64,000 bases of DNA from Methylohalomonas sp034521715 (GCA_034521715.1 JAXHLY010000004.1:434001-498000), one strand, 5' to 3'. Positions 22,956 to 31,851 are shown, counted from the first letter of the stretch. Notes: a model not told the origin generated them from the letters alone. Translations and numbers: made by a program.

Positions 22956-23699
22956 AGCGTCTCTCGTCTCTCGTTAACCAACAAAGTTTGGCTATGCAAT
23001 CAGCCCTGTCAAGCTTTCGCAGGAGCCGGTAGTGGTGCAGCTTGTCATCCCGAACGCACGTGAGGGATCTTGAGGCTCAAAAGGACAAGATTTCTCAACC
23101 ACTGCGTGGTTTCGAAATGACAATGCCGGGTTGACGGCGTTCAAACTGATCCACTGCCCAGGAGCCCGGTAGTAGTGCAGCTTGTCATCCCGAACGCACG
23201 TGAGGATCTTGAGGCTCAACCGGTAGTGATGCAGCTTGTCATCCCGAACGTACGTGAGGGATCTTAGACTCAAAAGGACAAGATTTCTCAACCACTGCGT
23301 GGTTTCGAAATGACAATGCCGGGTTGACGGCGTTCAAACTGAACCACTGTCCAGGAGCCCGGTAGTGGTGCAGTTTGTCATCCCGAACGCACGTGAGGGA
23401 TCTTGAGGTTCAACCGGTAATGGTGCAGCTTGTCATCCCGAACGCACGTGAGGGATCTTGAGGTTTAACCGGTAGTGGTGCAGTTTGTCATCCCGAACGC
23501 ACGTGAGGGATCTTGAGGCTCAAAAGGACAAGATTTCTCAACCACCTCGTGGTTTCGAAATGACAATGCTGAAGTGCAAGGTCCCGATTCGCGTGTATTC
23601 GCGTTTATTTGCGGACTGGCCAAAAAAAGAATCCACTCATTCGCGCAGCGAAGCTGCGCTCCTACACAAGATACGCTTCACGAGTGACGAGATACGAAC
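22956..23699. other. Gene-free region holding the 55/140-bp repeat and a half REP
   Basis: No credible gene in 744 bp. The right part contains half of a REP-type hairpin (attcgcgcagcgaagctgcg at about 23639-23658, then ctcctac). The region separates the plus-strand signalling operon from the minus-strand mlaA gene (tail to tail), so it also has to contain both transcript ends. Confidence 0.6.
23024..23572. repeat. Higher-order tandem repeat of 55-bp and 140-bp units
   Basis: The word GTCATCCCGAACG starts at 23044, 23184, 23238, 23377, 23432 and 23487. Spacings are 140, 54, 139, 55 and 55 bp. The short unit (ggtagtggtgcagc through gatcttgaggctcaa) is followed in three cases by an extra 85 bp (ggacaagatttctcaacc to ggcgttcaaactga), giving the order long, short, long, short, short, long. 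Spacers are not unique, so it is not a CRISPR. A single related fragment in inverse orientation lies near 36370-36395. Confidence 0.85.
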
Positions 23700-24449
23700 T
23701 CAGCTCCCGCCGTCTTCTTCAAAATCCTCGTAGTTTTCGAAAGAAGAACCGTCCTCCTGATCCAGGATCTGGTTGCGGCGGCGTTCGAGGTAGGCGTTCT
23801 TGACGAAATCGTATTCATCCAGTGCCGCCTCGCTGACGAGGTCGCCTGTGGTCAGCATGTCCGACTTGAGATCAATAAAGCCCAGTGAGATCAGGCCGGC
23901 CTGTGCGGTGTCGCTTTCGATATAGGTAATCGGATGCATGAAGGTATCGGCGGCGATACCGACGCCATCACGCGCGGTACTCGGCCCCAGGAACGGCAGC
24001 ACCAGGTACGGCCCGGAACCGATACCCCAGTAAGCCAGGGTCTGGCCGAAGTCCTCTCGCTCCGGCGGGATACCTTCCTTGGCGACATCGAAAAATCCGC
24101 CGATGCCGATGCTGGAATTCAGCATGAAGCGAACCACGGTATTCGCGGCCGCGTCGAGCTTGAACTGCAGCAGATTGTTCGCGAAGTTCGCGATTTCACC
24201 CAGGTTGCTGAAGAAATTGGTCACGCCCTCGTCCACCATGCCGGGCGTAATGGCATTATAGCCGCGGGCAATCGGATGGAAGACAAATTCATCAGTCGTC
24301 TTGTTGAACTGGTAGACACCGCGATTGAATCCTTCCAGCGGATCCCGGGCATCACCGCTGGCGGTGGTGGCACAGCCGGCAAGCAACGTAATGGCAAACA
24401 GTGCCGCGACACTACGTGGCCAGCGGCTTTTCGATAAACTGGCGATCAT
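23700..24449 (-). CDS. mlaA: MlaA/VacJ outer-membrane lipoprotein
   Basis: Outer-membrane component of the Mla pathway that returns mislocalised phospholipids to the inner membrane. 249 residues with a lipoprotein signal and lipobox LLAGC (Cys26). Family signatures are visible: DPLEGFNRGVYQFN, LGEIANFANNLLQ, STARDGVG and PITYIES. The C-terminal tail is very acidic (EDGSSFENYEDFEEDGGS). The other mla genes are not in the window. MlaA genes often stand apart from mlaFEDCB, so this is not odd. Confidence 0.95.
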   Translation of the reverse strand: MIASLSKSRWPRSVAALFAITLLAGCATTASGDARDPLEGFNRGVYQFNKTTDEFVFHPIARGYNAITPGMVDEGVTNFFSNLGEIANFANNLLQFKLDAAANTVVRFMLNSSIGIGGFFDVAKEGIPPEREDFGQTLAYWGIGSGPYLVLPFLGPSTARDGVGIAADTFMHPITYIESDTAQAGLISLGFIDLKSDMLTTGDLVSEAALDEYDFVKNAYLERRRNQILDQEDGSSFENYEDFEEDGGS

Positions 24450-24608
24450 CCCCTATGTTCTCCCCACAACGGAATTATTCTGTTGCAAAGCTTGTTATTA
24501 TCCGGATTCGGAAATTGTGGCTCTGTTACATTTTTGCAATCTACCTTAAGACCTGAAAAAAATCCATGCCGGTCAGACCGGCCGCAAACGATCGGAGAAA
24601 CCCTCGCA

Positions 24609-25310
24609 GTGCCAGCGCATTCCGACAATCCGCCGGACTACCCCTTTGGCCACCACGCCGGTGACTGGTGGGATCCCGCGGGCCCTTTACGCACGCTGCA
24701 TATCATCAACCCGGTACGCCTGGATTACATCGACCGGCACTGTGGCCTGGCCGGCAAACAGGTGCTGGACCTGGGCTGCGGCGGCGGTCTGCTGAGCGAG
24801 GCCATGGCCGGCCGCGGTGCCCATGTCACCGGGGCCGACAGCGCCGCGGAACTGATTGAAACCGCGGCCGATCATGCCCGTGCCACGGGTCTGGATATCG
24901 ACTATGTCCACGGCGACAGCAGTCAACTGCTTGCCGCCGGCGAGGCCCGGTTCGATATCGTGGTGTGCCTGGAAATGCTCGAACACGTGCCGAACCCCGG
25001 CGCCGTCATCGACGACTGCGCGCGCCTGCTGCGCCCGGGCGGCGACCTGGTCCTGTCGACGCTGAACCGCAGCCCGGCGGCCTACCTGTTTGCCGTTGTC
25101 GGCGCCGAATACGTTGCCGGTCTGCTGCCGCGCGGCACCCATGACTACGAGCGCTTCATCCGCCCGGCCGAACTCGCCGCCAGCTGCCGGGGCGCCGGCC
25201 TCGACATCCGCGATATCAGCGGCCTGAGCTACATCCCCTGGCTGAACCGGGCCTTTATCAGCCGTTCCACCGCGATCAATTACCTGCTGCATGCCAGGCG
25301 TCCGCTATGA
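24609..25310 (+). CDS. ubiG: Ubiquinone biosynthesis O-methyltransferase UbiG
   Basis: SAM-dependent enzyme performing both O-methylation steps of ubiquinone synthesis. SAM-binding motif VLDLGCGGGLLSEAMA, acidic GADSAAEL after strand 2, and LEMLEHVPNP, all typical of UbiG; the C-terminal ISRSTAINYLLHARR region also fits. Start: the upstream in-frame ATG at 24483 would add 42 low-complexity residues. GTG 24609 gives a family-length protein (about 233 residues) with a ggag 11 bases upstream, so I prefer it. The stop overlaps the next gene's start (ATGA), indicating translational coupling. Confidence 0.93.
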   Translation: MPAHSDNPPDYPFGHHAGDWWDPAGPLRTLHIINPVRLDYIDRHCGLAGKQVLDLGCGGGLLSEAMAGRGAHVTGADSAAELIETAADHARATGLDIDYVHGDSSQLLAAGEARFDIVVCLEMLEHVPNPGAVIDDCARLLRPGGDLVLSTLNRSPAAYLFAVVGAEYVAGLLPRGTHDYERFIRPAELAASCRGAGLDIRDISGLSYIPWLNRAFISRSTAINYLLHARRPL

Positions 25311-25981
25311 AAGAGTCCGCCCTGCAGGCGGTGCTGTTTGATCTCGATGGCACGCTGGTCGATACCGCGCCGGATATCGCCGCCGCGCTCAACACGCTAT
25401 TGCAGCAACAGGGCCGCCCGGCGCTCGATTACGAACGCATCAGACCGGTCGTGTCGCAGGGCGGTGCCGCGCTGATTACCCTGGCCTTTCCCGACGCGGA
25501 TGCGGACACCGCCGCCGGCCTGCGCGACGAGTTTCTCGAACTCTACCGCCGGTGCCTGCAGGACGACAGCAGACTGTTCCCGGAAATGGCGGAGCTGCTC
25601 GACTACATCGAAGACCGCGGCTGGGACTGGGGCATCGTCACCAACAAACCCGCCTGGCTGACCCGGCCGCTGCTGTCGGCCATGGCCCTGGACCGGCGTA
25701 TCGACTGCCTGGTCTGCGGCGACATGGTGCGCCGGCCCAAGCCCGATCCGGAGCCCCTGCTGCTGGCCTGCGAACGGCTTGACTGCCGGCCGCAGCGGGC
25801 CGTCTATATCGGCGATGCCCGGCGCGATATCGAGGCCGGCCGTGCCGCCGGCCTGCATACCCTGGTGGCGGCTTACGGCTATATCTCCGCTGACGAAGAC
25901 CCGGCCGGCTGGCAGGCCGATGCCATTGTTACCACGGTCGCCGGTATCCGCGACTGGCTCGCAGCCCATGACGCCGGTTGA
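25307..25981 (+). CDS. gph: Phosphoglycolate phosphatase (HAD family)
   Basis: HAD-superfamily phosphatase that removes 2-phosphoglycolate formed during DNA repair. 224 residues. HAD motif I LFDLDGTLVDT at the N-terminus, motif II in IVTNKP, motif III Lys in RRPKPDP, and motif IV GDARRDIEAGRAAG. It overlaps ubiG by four bases and the next gene by 14. The ubiG-gph pairing is common in gammaproteobacteria. Confidence 0.95.
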   Translation: MKESALQAVLFDLDGTLVDTAPDIAAALNTLLQQQGRPALDYERIRPVVSQGGAALITLAFPDADADTAAGLRDEFLELYRRCLQDDSRLFPEMAELLDYIEDRGWDWGIVTNKPAWLTRPLLSAMALDRRIDCLVCGDMVRRPKPDPEPLLLACERLDCRPQRAVYIGDARRDIEAGRAAGLHTLVAAYGYISADEDPAGWQADAIVTTVAGIRDWLAAHDAG

Positions 25982-26831
25982 GACTGACACCGATACCGCC
26001 GCCTACTTCGAAACCGCCGCGGCGCCACCCGGCTCCGGCCTGTATTACGCCTGCCTGTTCACCGAGCCCCGATACCGGCCGCAGATACTGGCCCTGCACA
26101 CCCTGGAGAACGAACTGGTGAAAAGCCTGACCTCGATCCAGGACCCGGGCGTGGCGCGCCTGCGTCTGGAATGGTGGTGCGAGGAAATACAACGCGCCGG
26201 CAATGCCGAGGCCCGTCACCCTCTGGGCCGGGAACTGCAGCCCTATATTCTCGACGGCGTACCCGATGCCCGATCACTGATCGACGCCATACAGGCACTG
26301 GAGTCCGAACTCTTAGTGACCGATGCGGACGATTTCAGCCAGCTGCAACAGCAGTACCGCGATCACTTCGGACCCCTCTGGCGGCTGTCGGCGGCCTGCT
26401 GCGGCGTAACCGGCGACGCGGCACTGGCGTCCGCCGCCCGTCTCGGTGGCCTGCATCACATGAGCCGGGCACTGCAGGATCTGTCCCGCAGCCTGCAGCA
26501 GGGCCGCTGCCGGCCACTGCCACGGGGCGAACTGGACGCCGCCGGTCTCGTACCGGAAACACTGGCGGCGGCCACGAACCGCAATGACATTCTTGCGTCA
26601 CAGGTCCGGCGGCTGCGCAGGACGCTGGATGAAGCCTGGCACGACTATCCGCCTGACCTCGCGCCGCCGTTCCTGCATGGCCTTATCCTGTGCCGGCTGG
26701 ATGCCGTATTGCTGGAAGAAATCGAGCAGGATGGTGCCCGGTTGCTGGAACAGAGCTACAGCCTGACGCCGTTGCGCCGGCTGTGGCTGGCGTGGCGCAC
26801 CCGGCGAAGGGTACTGAAGCGAGCACGGTGA
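25968..26831 (+). CDS. Squalene/phytoene synthase-like protein without the catalytic Asp motifs
   Basis: Belongs by fold signature to the trans-isoprenyl synthase head-to-head group, about 287 residues from ATG 25968 (inside the end of gph). The first Asp-rich motif of real synthases (DDxxD type) is replaced by LHTLENELVKS. The second keeps GRCRPLP and a following Leu-rich tail but lacks the paired Asp. The phrase VARLRLEWWCEEIQRA resembles the non-catalytic family that includes mitochondrial complex I factor NDUFAF6. I therefore do not call it a squalene synthase. Operonic position after ubiG-gph could link it to membrane or respiratory-chain assembly, which is inference. Confidence 0.75.
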   Translation: MTPVETDTDTAAYFETAAAPPGSGLYYACLFTEPRYRPQILALHTLENELVKSLTSIQDPGVARLRLEWWCEEIQRAGNAEARHPLGRELQPYILDGVPDARSLIDAIQALESELLVTDADDFSQLQQQYRDHFGPLWRLSAACCGVTGDAALASAARLGGLHHMSRALQDLSRSLQQGRCRPLPRGELDAAGLVPETLAAATNRNDILASQVRRLRRTLDEAWHDYPPDLAPPFLHGLILCRLDAVLLEEIEQDGARLLEQSYSLTPLRRLWLAWRTRRRVLKRAR

Positions 26832-26847
26832 CTGGTGAGTAGACATT

Positions 26848-26914
26848 GTAGGAGCCCGGTTTACCGGGCGAATACAACAAATCCACCCATTCGCGCAGCA
26901 AGCTGCGCTCCTAC
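26848..26914. repeat. REP-type hairpin pair (GTAGGAGC family)
   Basis: Two adjacent hairpins, gagcccggtttaccgggc and gcgcagcaagctgcgctc, bounded by gtagga and cctac, joined by a short spacer. The same pair occurs at 33994-34054 and, inverted, at 36421-36476 and 63061-63124. Resembles REP/BIME elements of pseudomonads that are mobilised by RAYT transposases; no RAYT gene is in the window. Confidence 0.8.
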
Positions 26915-26972
26915 AGCTGTTCGCCCAGGGGTCGGGCCTCTCACAAGAATTTTTTTGATTCCCTCTATCTAT

Positions 26973-27003
26973 CGATTCACCATTCACGATTCACGATTCA
27001 CGT
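26973..27003. repeat. GATTCAC heptamer array at the ygfX 3' end
   Basis: About four imperfect copies of GATTCAC. Read on the minus strand it gives the last codons and the TGA of the ygfX-like gene (NRES, stop). Confidence 0.75.
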
Positions 27004-27469
27004 CATTCAACAGCCGCACCCGCAGGCGTCGCAGCATGTCGGTGTTGTATTCATCCGCCACAATCACTGCACGGCGAATACCCGTTTCAACCTGAAAGCG
27101 CAGCACCACGAGCGGCGGGCTGATGAAGGCATCCGGCTTCAGTACTGCCCGGCAGGCGTTTCCATCGCCATCGGTCAGCCACCAGTCACCCGCCGGCGTC
27201 AGCAGCAGCTCGCGCGGCAGTTCACGACTGAAGCGCGGCGAATACTGCGCCAGCATATGGCCGGCATGTACTGTCACCGCAACGCAGCATAAGAGCTGCA
27301 GCTGCCAGGGCATGCCCGTTGCAAACAGCAAGACCACGGCGCCGCCGTGTATGGTAATCAGGTAGAGAACCGCCCAGGGTCCTTCATTCACCGGCAGGCG
27401 GATCGCCTGCATAAAAGAATTGTCCTGGATCATGGACTTGCGCGCCTCAATTCCGTTTTCATCTTGCAT
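26984..27469 (-). CDS. YgfX-like small inner-membrane protein
   Basis: 161 residues at most, with two close membrane segments (about 32-50 and 56-74) followed by a soluble domain with PRELLLTPAGDWWL and PLVVLRFQ. This architecture and text fit YgfX (CptA), which in E. coli is encoded next to sdhE (ygfY); sdhE lies 4 kb away here, on the other side of the sdh operon. Three in-frame ATGs compete as start (27469, 27433, 27412). The third, MQAIRLPVNEGPW, best matches the usual family N-terminus. The stop codon is supplied by the heptamer repeat. Function: YgfX has been described as toxin-like or as linked to SdhE; neither can be shown here. Confidence 0.6.
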   Translation of the reverse strand: MQDENGIEARKSMIQDNSFMQAIRLPVNEGPWAVLYLITIHGGAVVLLFATGMPWQLQLLCCVAVTVHAGHMLAQYSPRFSRELPRELLLTPAGDWWLTDGDGNACRAVLKPDAFISPPLVVLRFQVETGIRRAVIVADEYNTDMLRRLRVRLLNDVNRES

Positions 27470-27625
27470 TCGGAGAATCGAAAAAAGATACTAACGCCTT
27501 TGGCTGATACCCCTCGATGACTGATCTGGTCGGCCACACCAGTCAATCTGCGATCGTCGGGGAACTTAGACCCTGATCGGATTCTGCAGATTCTGCCTTA
27601 ACCCAATCAAGAGGTTTACATAACA

Positions 27626-27802
27626 ATGGCTACGGACAGGAACCAGCAACAGGACACGGGCGCTGAGCAGGGAGCCCCGGACAACGGGGACACAGCCGGG
27701 AATTCATCCGGGGAGACACCGGCGGAAATCGGTGGACCCAAAGGCCCGGAACCCACGCGTTACGGTGACTGGGAAAAACGCGGCCGTTGTATTGATTTCT
27801 GA
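27626..27802 (+). CDS. SdhAF4-like succinate dehydrogenase assembly factor (DUF1674)
   Basis: 58-residue protein. The disordered N-terminal half is rich in Gln, Gly and Asp; the C-terminal half carries the family signature EIGGPKGPEPTRYGDW followed by KRGRCIDF at the very end. Proteins of this family (Sdh8/SDHAF4 in eukaryotes, DUF1674 in proteobacteria) bind the flavinylated SdhA subunit before complex II assembly. Its place directly ahead of sdhC agrees. The gene is too short to be found easily by length alone. Confidence 0.9.
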   Translation: MATDRNQQQDTGAEQGAPDNGDTAGNSSGETPAEIGGPKGPEPTRYGDWEKRGRCIDF

Positions 27803-27902
27803 ATGTTTGTTTTATGAGCTGTTGCCGGACGCCGATCGTAACCGGCCCGGCACCGGCCGGCTTTGAATAATCGATAGACAACTGAAAGCGGGTAACCCGA
27901 AC

Positions 27903-28301
27903 ATGTCTGCAAGACAACGGCCCTTGTCGCCGCATCTGCAAGTCTACAAACCGCAGCTGACCTCGGTCCTGTCCATCACCCACCGGGCGACCGGCCTGTT
28001 TCTCGGCCTCGGTGCGCTGGTGCTGTGTTACTGGCTGCTGGCTGTCGCCGCCGGACCCGAGTTTTACGGCAGGGCGCAGGGCATCACCGGCAGCTGGTAC
28101 GGTCAGCTGCTGCTGTTCGGCTGGGTGGCCTCGCTCTACTATCATCTCTGTAACGGCATCCGTCACCTGTTCTGGGATGCGGGTTACGGCTTCGAGCTGA
28201 AAACCACCTATGCCTCGGGCTACGCCGTCGTCGCCGCCAGCGTGATCCTGACCGTCGTCACCTGGATTGTTGCCGCGATGCGGCTCGGGGGTGGTGCATG
28301 A
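27903..28301 (+). CDS. sdhC: Succinate dehydrogenase cytochrome b556 subunit SdhC
   Basis: Membrane anchor subunit of complex II. 132 residues, three membrane segments. Signature RPLSPHLQVYKPQLTSVLSI, then THRATG, and the haem-ligand region YYHLCNGIRHLFWD with the conserved His. Its stop overlaps the sdhD start (ATGA). Confidence 0.97.
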   Translation: MSARQRPLSPHLQVYKPQLTSVLSITHRATGLFLGLGALVLCYWLLAVAAGPEFYGRAQGITGSWYGQLLLFGWVASLYYHLCNGIRHLFWDAGYGFELKTTYASGYAVVAASVILTVVTWIVAAMRLGGGA

Positions 28302-28678
28302 ATCTGCGCACTCCCCTGTCCCGTGCCCGCGGACTCGGTTCCGCCAAGGAGGGAACCCATCACTGGTGGTGGCAGCGGCTGACCGCCGTGGCACTGGTGC
28401 CATTGAGCCTCTGGTTCATCGTCTCCCTGGTCTGCATGATCGGTGCGGATCACGCCGAGATCGTGGCCTGGATGCAAGCCCCTGCCGTCAGCCTGCTGCT
28501 GATCCTGTTCATCATCATGCTGTTCCACCATGCCCAGCTGGGCGTGCAGGTTGTCATCGAGGATTACGTCCACAGCAAGTGGCAGAAAGTGACTTCCCTG
28601 GTACTGCTCAAGTTTCTCGCGATGATTGCGGCACTGGCCTCGATCATCGCCGTGCTCAAGGTTTCCCTGGGCTTATAG
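28298..28678 (+). CDS. sdhD: Succinate dehydrogenase membrane anchor subunit SdhD
   Basis: Second anchor subunit, 126 residues with three membrane segments. GTHHWWWQRLTAVAL at the N-terminus and the FHHAQLGVQVVIEDYVH segment with the haem-proximal His region are typical. Overlaps sdhC by four bases and is followed by sdhA 35 bases later. Confidence 0.96.
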   Translation: MNLRTPLSRARGLGSAKEGTHHWWWQRLTAVALVPLSLWFIVSLVCMIGADHAEIVAWMQAPAVSLLLILFIIMLFHHAQLGVQVVIEDYVHSKWQKVTSLVLLKFLAMIAALASIIAVLKVSLGL

Positions 28679-28713
28679 CCCGGACCGGACAAGGGATTAA
28701 GATTCGACCAGAT

Positions 28714-30505
28714 ATGTCCAAGGCTTACGAAATTACCGAACATCATTACGACGTGGTCGTGGTCGGCGCCGGCGGCGCCGGACTGCGCGCCACCCTCGGC
28801 ATGGCGGCAAGCGGTTTGACCACCGCCTGCATTACCAAGGTATTCCCCACCCGCAGCCATACGGTTGCGGCGCAGGGCGGCATGTCCGCGGCACTCGGCA
28901 ATATGGGCATGGACGACTGGCGCTGGCACATGTACGACACCGTCAAGGGATCGGACTGGCTGGGCGATCAGGACGCCATCGAATACATGTGCAAGAACGC
29001 CATGCAGGCGGTGATAGAACTGGAGCATTACGGCGTACCGTTCTCGCGTACCGACACCGGCCGGATCTATCAGCGGCCGTTCGGCGGCATGACCACCAAC
29101 TTCGGCGAAGGCACCGCGCAGCGCACCTGTGCCGCCGCCGACCGTACCGGCCACGCCATTCTGCATACGCTGTATCAGCAGTCGCTGAAAGATAACGCCG
29201 AGTTCTATATCGAATACATTGCGCTGGATCTGATCATGGATGACGAAGGCGTCTGCCGTGGTGTCTGGGCCTGGTGCCTGGAAGACGGCAGCCTGCATCG
29301 TTTCCGCGCGCATGAAGTTGTGCTCGCCACCGGCGGCTACGGTCGTTGCTATTTTTCCTGCACGTCGGCACATACCTGTACCGGCGACGGCAGTGGCATG
29401 GTGCTGCGCGCCGGCCTGCCGCTGCAGGACATGGAGTTCATCCAGTTTCATCCGACCGGCATCTACGGTTCCGGCTGCCTGATCACCGAGGGCGTGCGCG
29501 GTGAAGGCGGTTATCTGACCAATGCCGGCGGCGACCGTTTCATGGAACGTTATGCGCCGTCGGCCAAGGATCTCGCCTCGCGTGACGTGGTCAGCCGCTC
29601 CATGACTATCGAGATCCGTGAAGGCCGGGGTGTCGGCGAGAACGGCGATCACATTTATCTGCACCTGGAACACCTGGGACCGGAAGTGATCAACGAGCGC
29701 CTGCCGGGCATCGCCGAATCGGCCCGCATTTTCGCCGGTGTCGATGTCACCAGGGAACCGATCCCGGTGATCCCGACGGTGCATTACAACATGGGCGGCG
29801 TACCGACCAATTACCTGGGCCAGGTGGTCACACTGAAGGACGGCGAGCCGGACACGGTGGTACCCGGGTTAATGGCGATCGGCGAGGCCGCGTGCGTGTC
29901 TGTCCACGGTGCCAACCGCCTGGGTTCCAACTCGCTGCTGGATCTGATCGTCTTCGGCCGGGCCGCGGCCCAGTACTGCGCCGCCACGATCAAGCCGGGC
30001 CAGAGCCACAAGACCCTGCCGGACAGCATTGACGACTTTTGCCTGTCGCGCTTCGATCGCATCCGCCACAATGACGGCAACACGCCGGTGGCGAAGATCC
30101 GCGACAACATGCAGCGCACCATGCAGAACGACGCCGCCGTCTTTCGCACCAGTGAGACATTGAATGGAGGCATTGAAAAGATGCAGAATGTCTTCAATTC
30201 ATTCAGCGACGTCAGGGTCAACGATAAATCGATGATCTGGAATACGGACCTGGTCGAGGCACTGGAGCTGCACAACCTGCTCGGCAATGCCAGTTGTCAG
30301 CATCCATTCCGCCGCCAACCGCACGGAAAGCCGCGGCGCCCATGCGCGCGAGGATTATCCCGAGCGTGACGATGACAACTGGATGAAACACACCCTGGTG
30401 TGGATGAACGACAAGGGCGAAGCCCGTTTTGATTACCGGCCGGTACATATGTACACGCTGACCGACGACGTCGAGGTCATACCGCCGAAGAAACGAGTTT
30501 ATTGA
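28714..30505 (+). CDS. sdhA: Succinate dehydrogenase flavoprotein subunit SdhA (one frameshift)
   Basis: Catalytic subunit oxidising succinate to fumarate with covalently bound FAD. VVVGAGGAGLRA (FAD binding), TRSHTVAAQGG with the flavin-linked His49, FHPTG and HGANRLGSNSLLDL are all present. After about 520 residues the frame breaks near 30294: a single extra base shifts HNLLGNA to a wrong tail, whereas the +1 frame continues correctly with VSIHSAANRTESRGAHARED to PPKKRVY and stops at 30503-30505. I treat this as a sequence error, since the enzyme is otherwise perfect and sits in an intact operon. Start ATG 28714 chosen by homology; the Shine-Dalgarno is weak. Confidence 0.95.
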
Positions 30506-30506
30506 C

Positions 30507-30577
30507 GTGAAACGTGAATCGTGAATCGTCGCTCGCATGATGCCCTGATACTGACGATTCACGATTCACGATTCACG
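30507..30577. repeat. Inverted GTGAATC/GATTCAC heptamer arrays forming a hairpin between sdhA and sdhB
   Basis: Three direct GTGAAWC heptamers (30507-30529) are followed 24 bases later by three inverted GATTCAC heptamers (30554-30577). They can pair over about 20 bp. The element starts right after the sdhA stop and ends against the gagg Shine-Dalgarno of sdhB, so it could affect sdhB translation or mRNA stability (inference). Confidence 0.8.
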
Positions 30578-30589
30578 AGGAACGAAAGA

Positions 30590-31372
30590 ATGGCTGAATT
30601 CACTTTACCGAAAAATTCCAGGATCAAGCCCGGCAAGACTTTCAATGCCGCCGGGGATGCCACGCGCAAGAAACAGTTCCAGATTTATCGCTGGGATCCG
30701 GACAGCGGCGACAATCCGCGTATCGACAGTTACGAGATCAACCTGGATAAATGCGGCCCCATGGTTCTGGACGCGATCATCTACATCAAGAACGAAATCG
30801 ATTCGACCCTGACCTTCCGCCGCTCCTGTCGTGAAGGCATCTGCGGTTCCTGTGCCATGAATATCGGCGGCACCAATACCCTGGCCTGTACCAGGACCAT
30901 CGATGAATTCGAAGGTGATATCAAAATTTATCCGTTGCCGCATATGGAGGTTGTGAAAGACCTGGTACCGGACATGACACACTTCTATGCCCAGTACGCC
31001 TCCATCAAGCCCTGGCTACAGACCCAGTCACCGGCACCGCCGGATCGCGAACGCCTGCAGTCGAAGGAAGACCGCGAAAAGCTGGATGGCTTATACGAGT
31101 GCATTCTCTGTGCCTGCTGTTCCACTGCATGCCCGAGCTACTGGTGGAATCCGGAACGCTACCTGGGGCCGGCGGTATTGCTGCAGGCCTATCGCTGGAT
31201 CGCCGACAGTCGCGATGAAAACACCGGCGAGCGTCTCGACGAACTGGAGGACCCGTTCCGCCTGTATCGCTGTCACACGATCATGAACTGTACCAATACC
31301 TGCCCGAAGGGTCTGAATCCCGGCAAGGCAATCGCGGAAATCAAGAAGAAGTTGGTGGAGCGGACGCTGTGA
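30590..31372 (+). CDS. sdhB: Succinate dehydrogenase iron-sulfur subunit SdhB
   Basis: Carries electrons from FAD to quinone. 260 residues from ATG 30590 (gagg at 30577-30580). All three cluster motifs are intact: SCREGICGSCAMNIGGTNTL for 2Fe-2S, CILCACCSTACPSYWW for 4Fe-4S, and CHTIMNCTNTCPKGLNP for 3Fe-4S. The stop TGA is the first base triplet of a heptamer array. Confidence 0.97.
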   Translation: MAEFTLPKNSRIKPGKTFNAAGDATRKKQFQIYRWDPDSGDNPRIDSYEINLDKCGPMVLDAIIYIKNEIDSTLTFRRSCREGICGSCAMNIGGTNTLACTRTIDEFEGDIKIYPLPHMEVVKDLVPDMTHFYAQYASIKPWLQTQSPAPPDRERLQSKEDREKLDGLYECILCACCSTACPSYWWNPERYLGPAVLLQAYRWIADSRDENTGERLDELEDPFRLYRCHTIMNCTNTCPKGLNPGKAIAEIKKKLVERTL

Positions 31373-31431
31373 ATCGTGAAACGTGAAATGTCGTTCGTGT
31401 CTCGATTCACGATTCACCATTCACGTTTCAC
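31369..31431. repeat. Inverted heptamer arrays after sdhB
   Basis: Direct gtgaatcgtgaaacgtgaaa (31369-31388) and an inverse partner cgattcacgattcaccattc ending at 31431 can form a long imperfect hairpin with a 12-base loop. The sdhB stop codon lies in the first unit. Confidence 0.75.
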
Positions 31432-31487
31432 GGTCAGGCAAATACTGGCAAGATATTGAAAGCCATTATTGCGCTCAACCCGTCACA

Positions 31488-31736
31488 ATGTCCGAATTAG
31501 CCAAACTCCGTTGGCATTGCCGCCGCGGCATGCGCGAGATGGATCTGCTGCTCGGCGGCTGGCTCGACGAACACTACAGCCGCGCATCACCGGAGCTGCA
31601 GCAGGCGTTCAGCACCATCCTCGAAGAACTCGATCAGGATATCCTCGACTGGGTCATGCAGCGCCGGCCGTGCCCGCCACAGTATGCCGAACTGGTTGGT
31701 GAACTCAGGCATATCCGCAAGCCGCAATCCAACTGA
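31488..31736 (+). CDS. sdhE: FAD assembly factor SdhE (YgfY/CptB)
   Basis: 82-residue helical protein that promotes covalent flavinylation of SdhA. Family motif RGMREMDLLLGGWLDEHY (the RGxxE motif) is present, along with ELDQDILDWVM. ATG 31488 gives the normal family length; a longer in-frame reading upstream would run through the repeat and is rejected. Closes the sdh operon. Confidence 0.95.
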   Translation: MSELAKLRWHCRRGMREMDLLLGGWLDEHYSRASPELQQAFSTILEELDQDILDWVMQRRPCPPQYAELVGELRHIRKPQSN

Positions 31737-31737
31737 C

Positions 31738-31803
31738 CGGCTTACTGGTTAACTGGTTTACTGGTTAACTGGTTTACTGGTTAATTGGTTAATTAGTTGA
31801 CTG
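31738..31803. repeat. WACTGGTT octamer tandem array
   Basis: About eight copies of an 8-bp unit (tactggtt/aactggtt, later drifting to aattggtt, aattagtt and gactggtc) directly after the sdhE stop. Unlike the 7-bp GATTCAC arrays in both sequence and period. Confidence 0.8.
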
Positions 31804-31851
31804 GTCATAGCGAAAGACTGCCGGAAACAAGAACGGAACCGCTGAATAAAC

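Noticed and set aside
22990..23580. Possible CRISPR array
   Set aside because: The repeats are direct, but the intervening segments are themselves repeated and not unique, unit lengths are 55 and 140 bp, and no cas gene is nearby.
25968..26831. Squalene or phytoene synthase of a hopanoid or carotenoid cluster
   Set aside because: Catalytic Asp motifs are missing, and no hpn or crt genes are nearby.
28267..28713. N-terminal extension of SdhA through sdhD
   Set aside because: The extension is in the wrong frame of sdhD; homology and flavoprotein motifs place the start at 28714.
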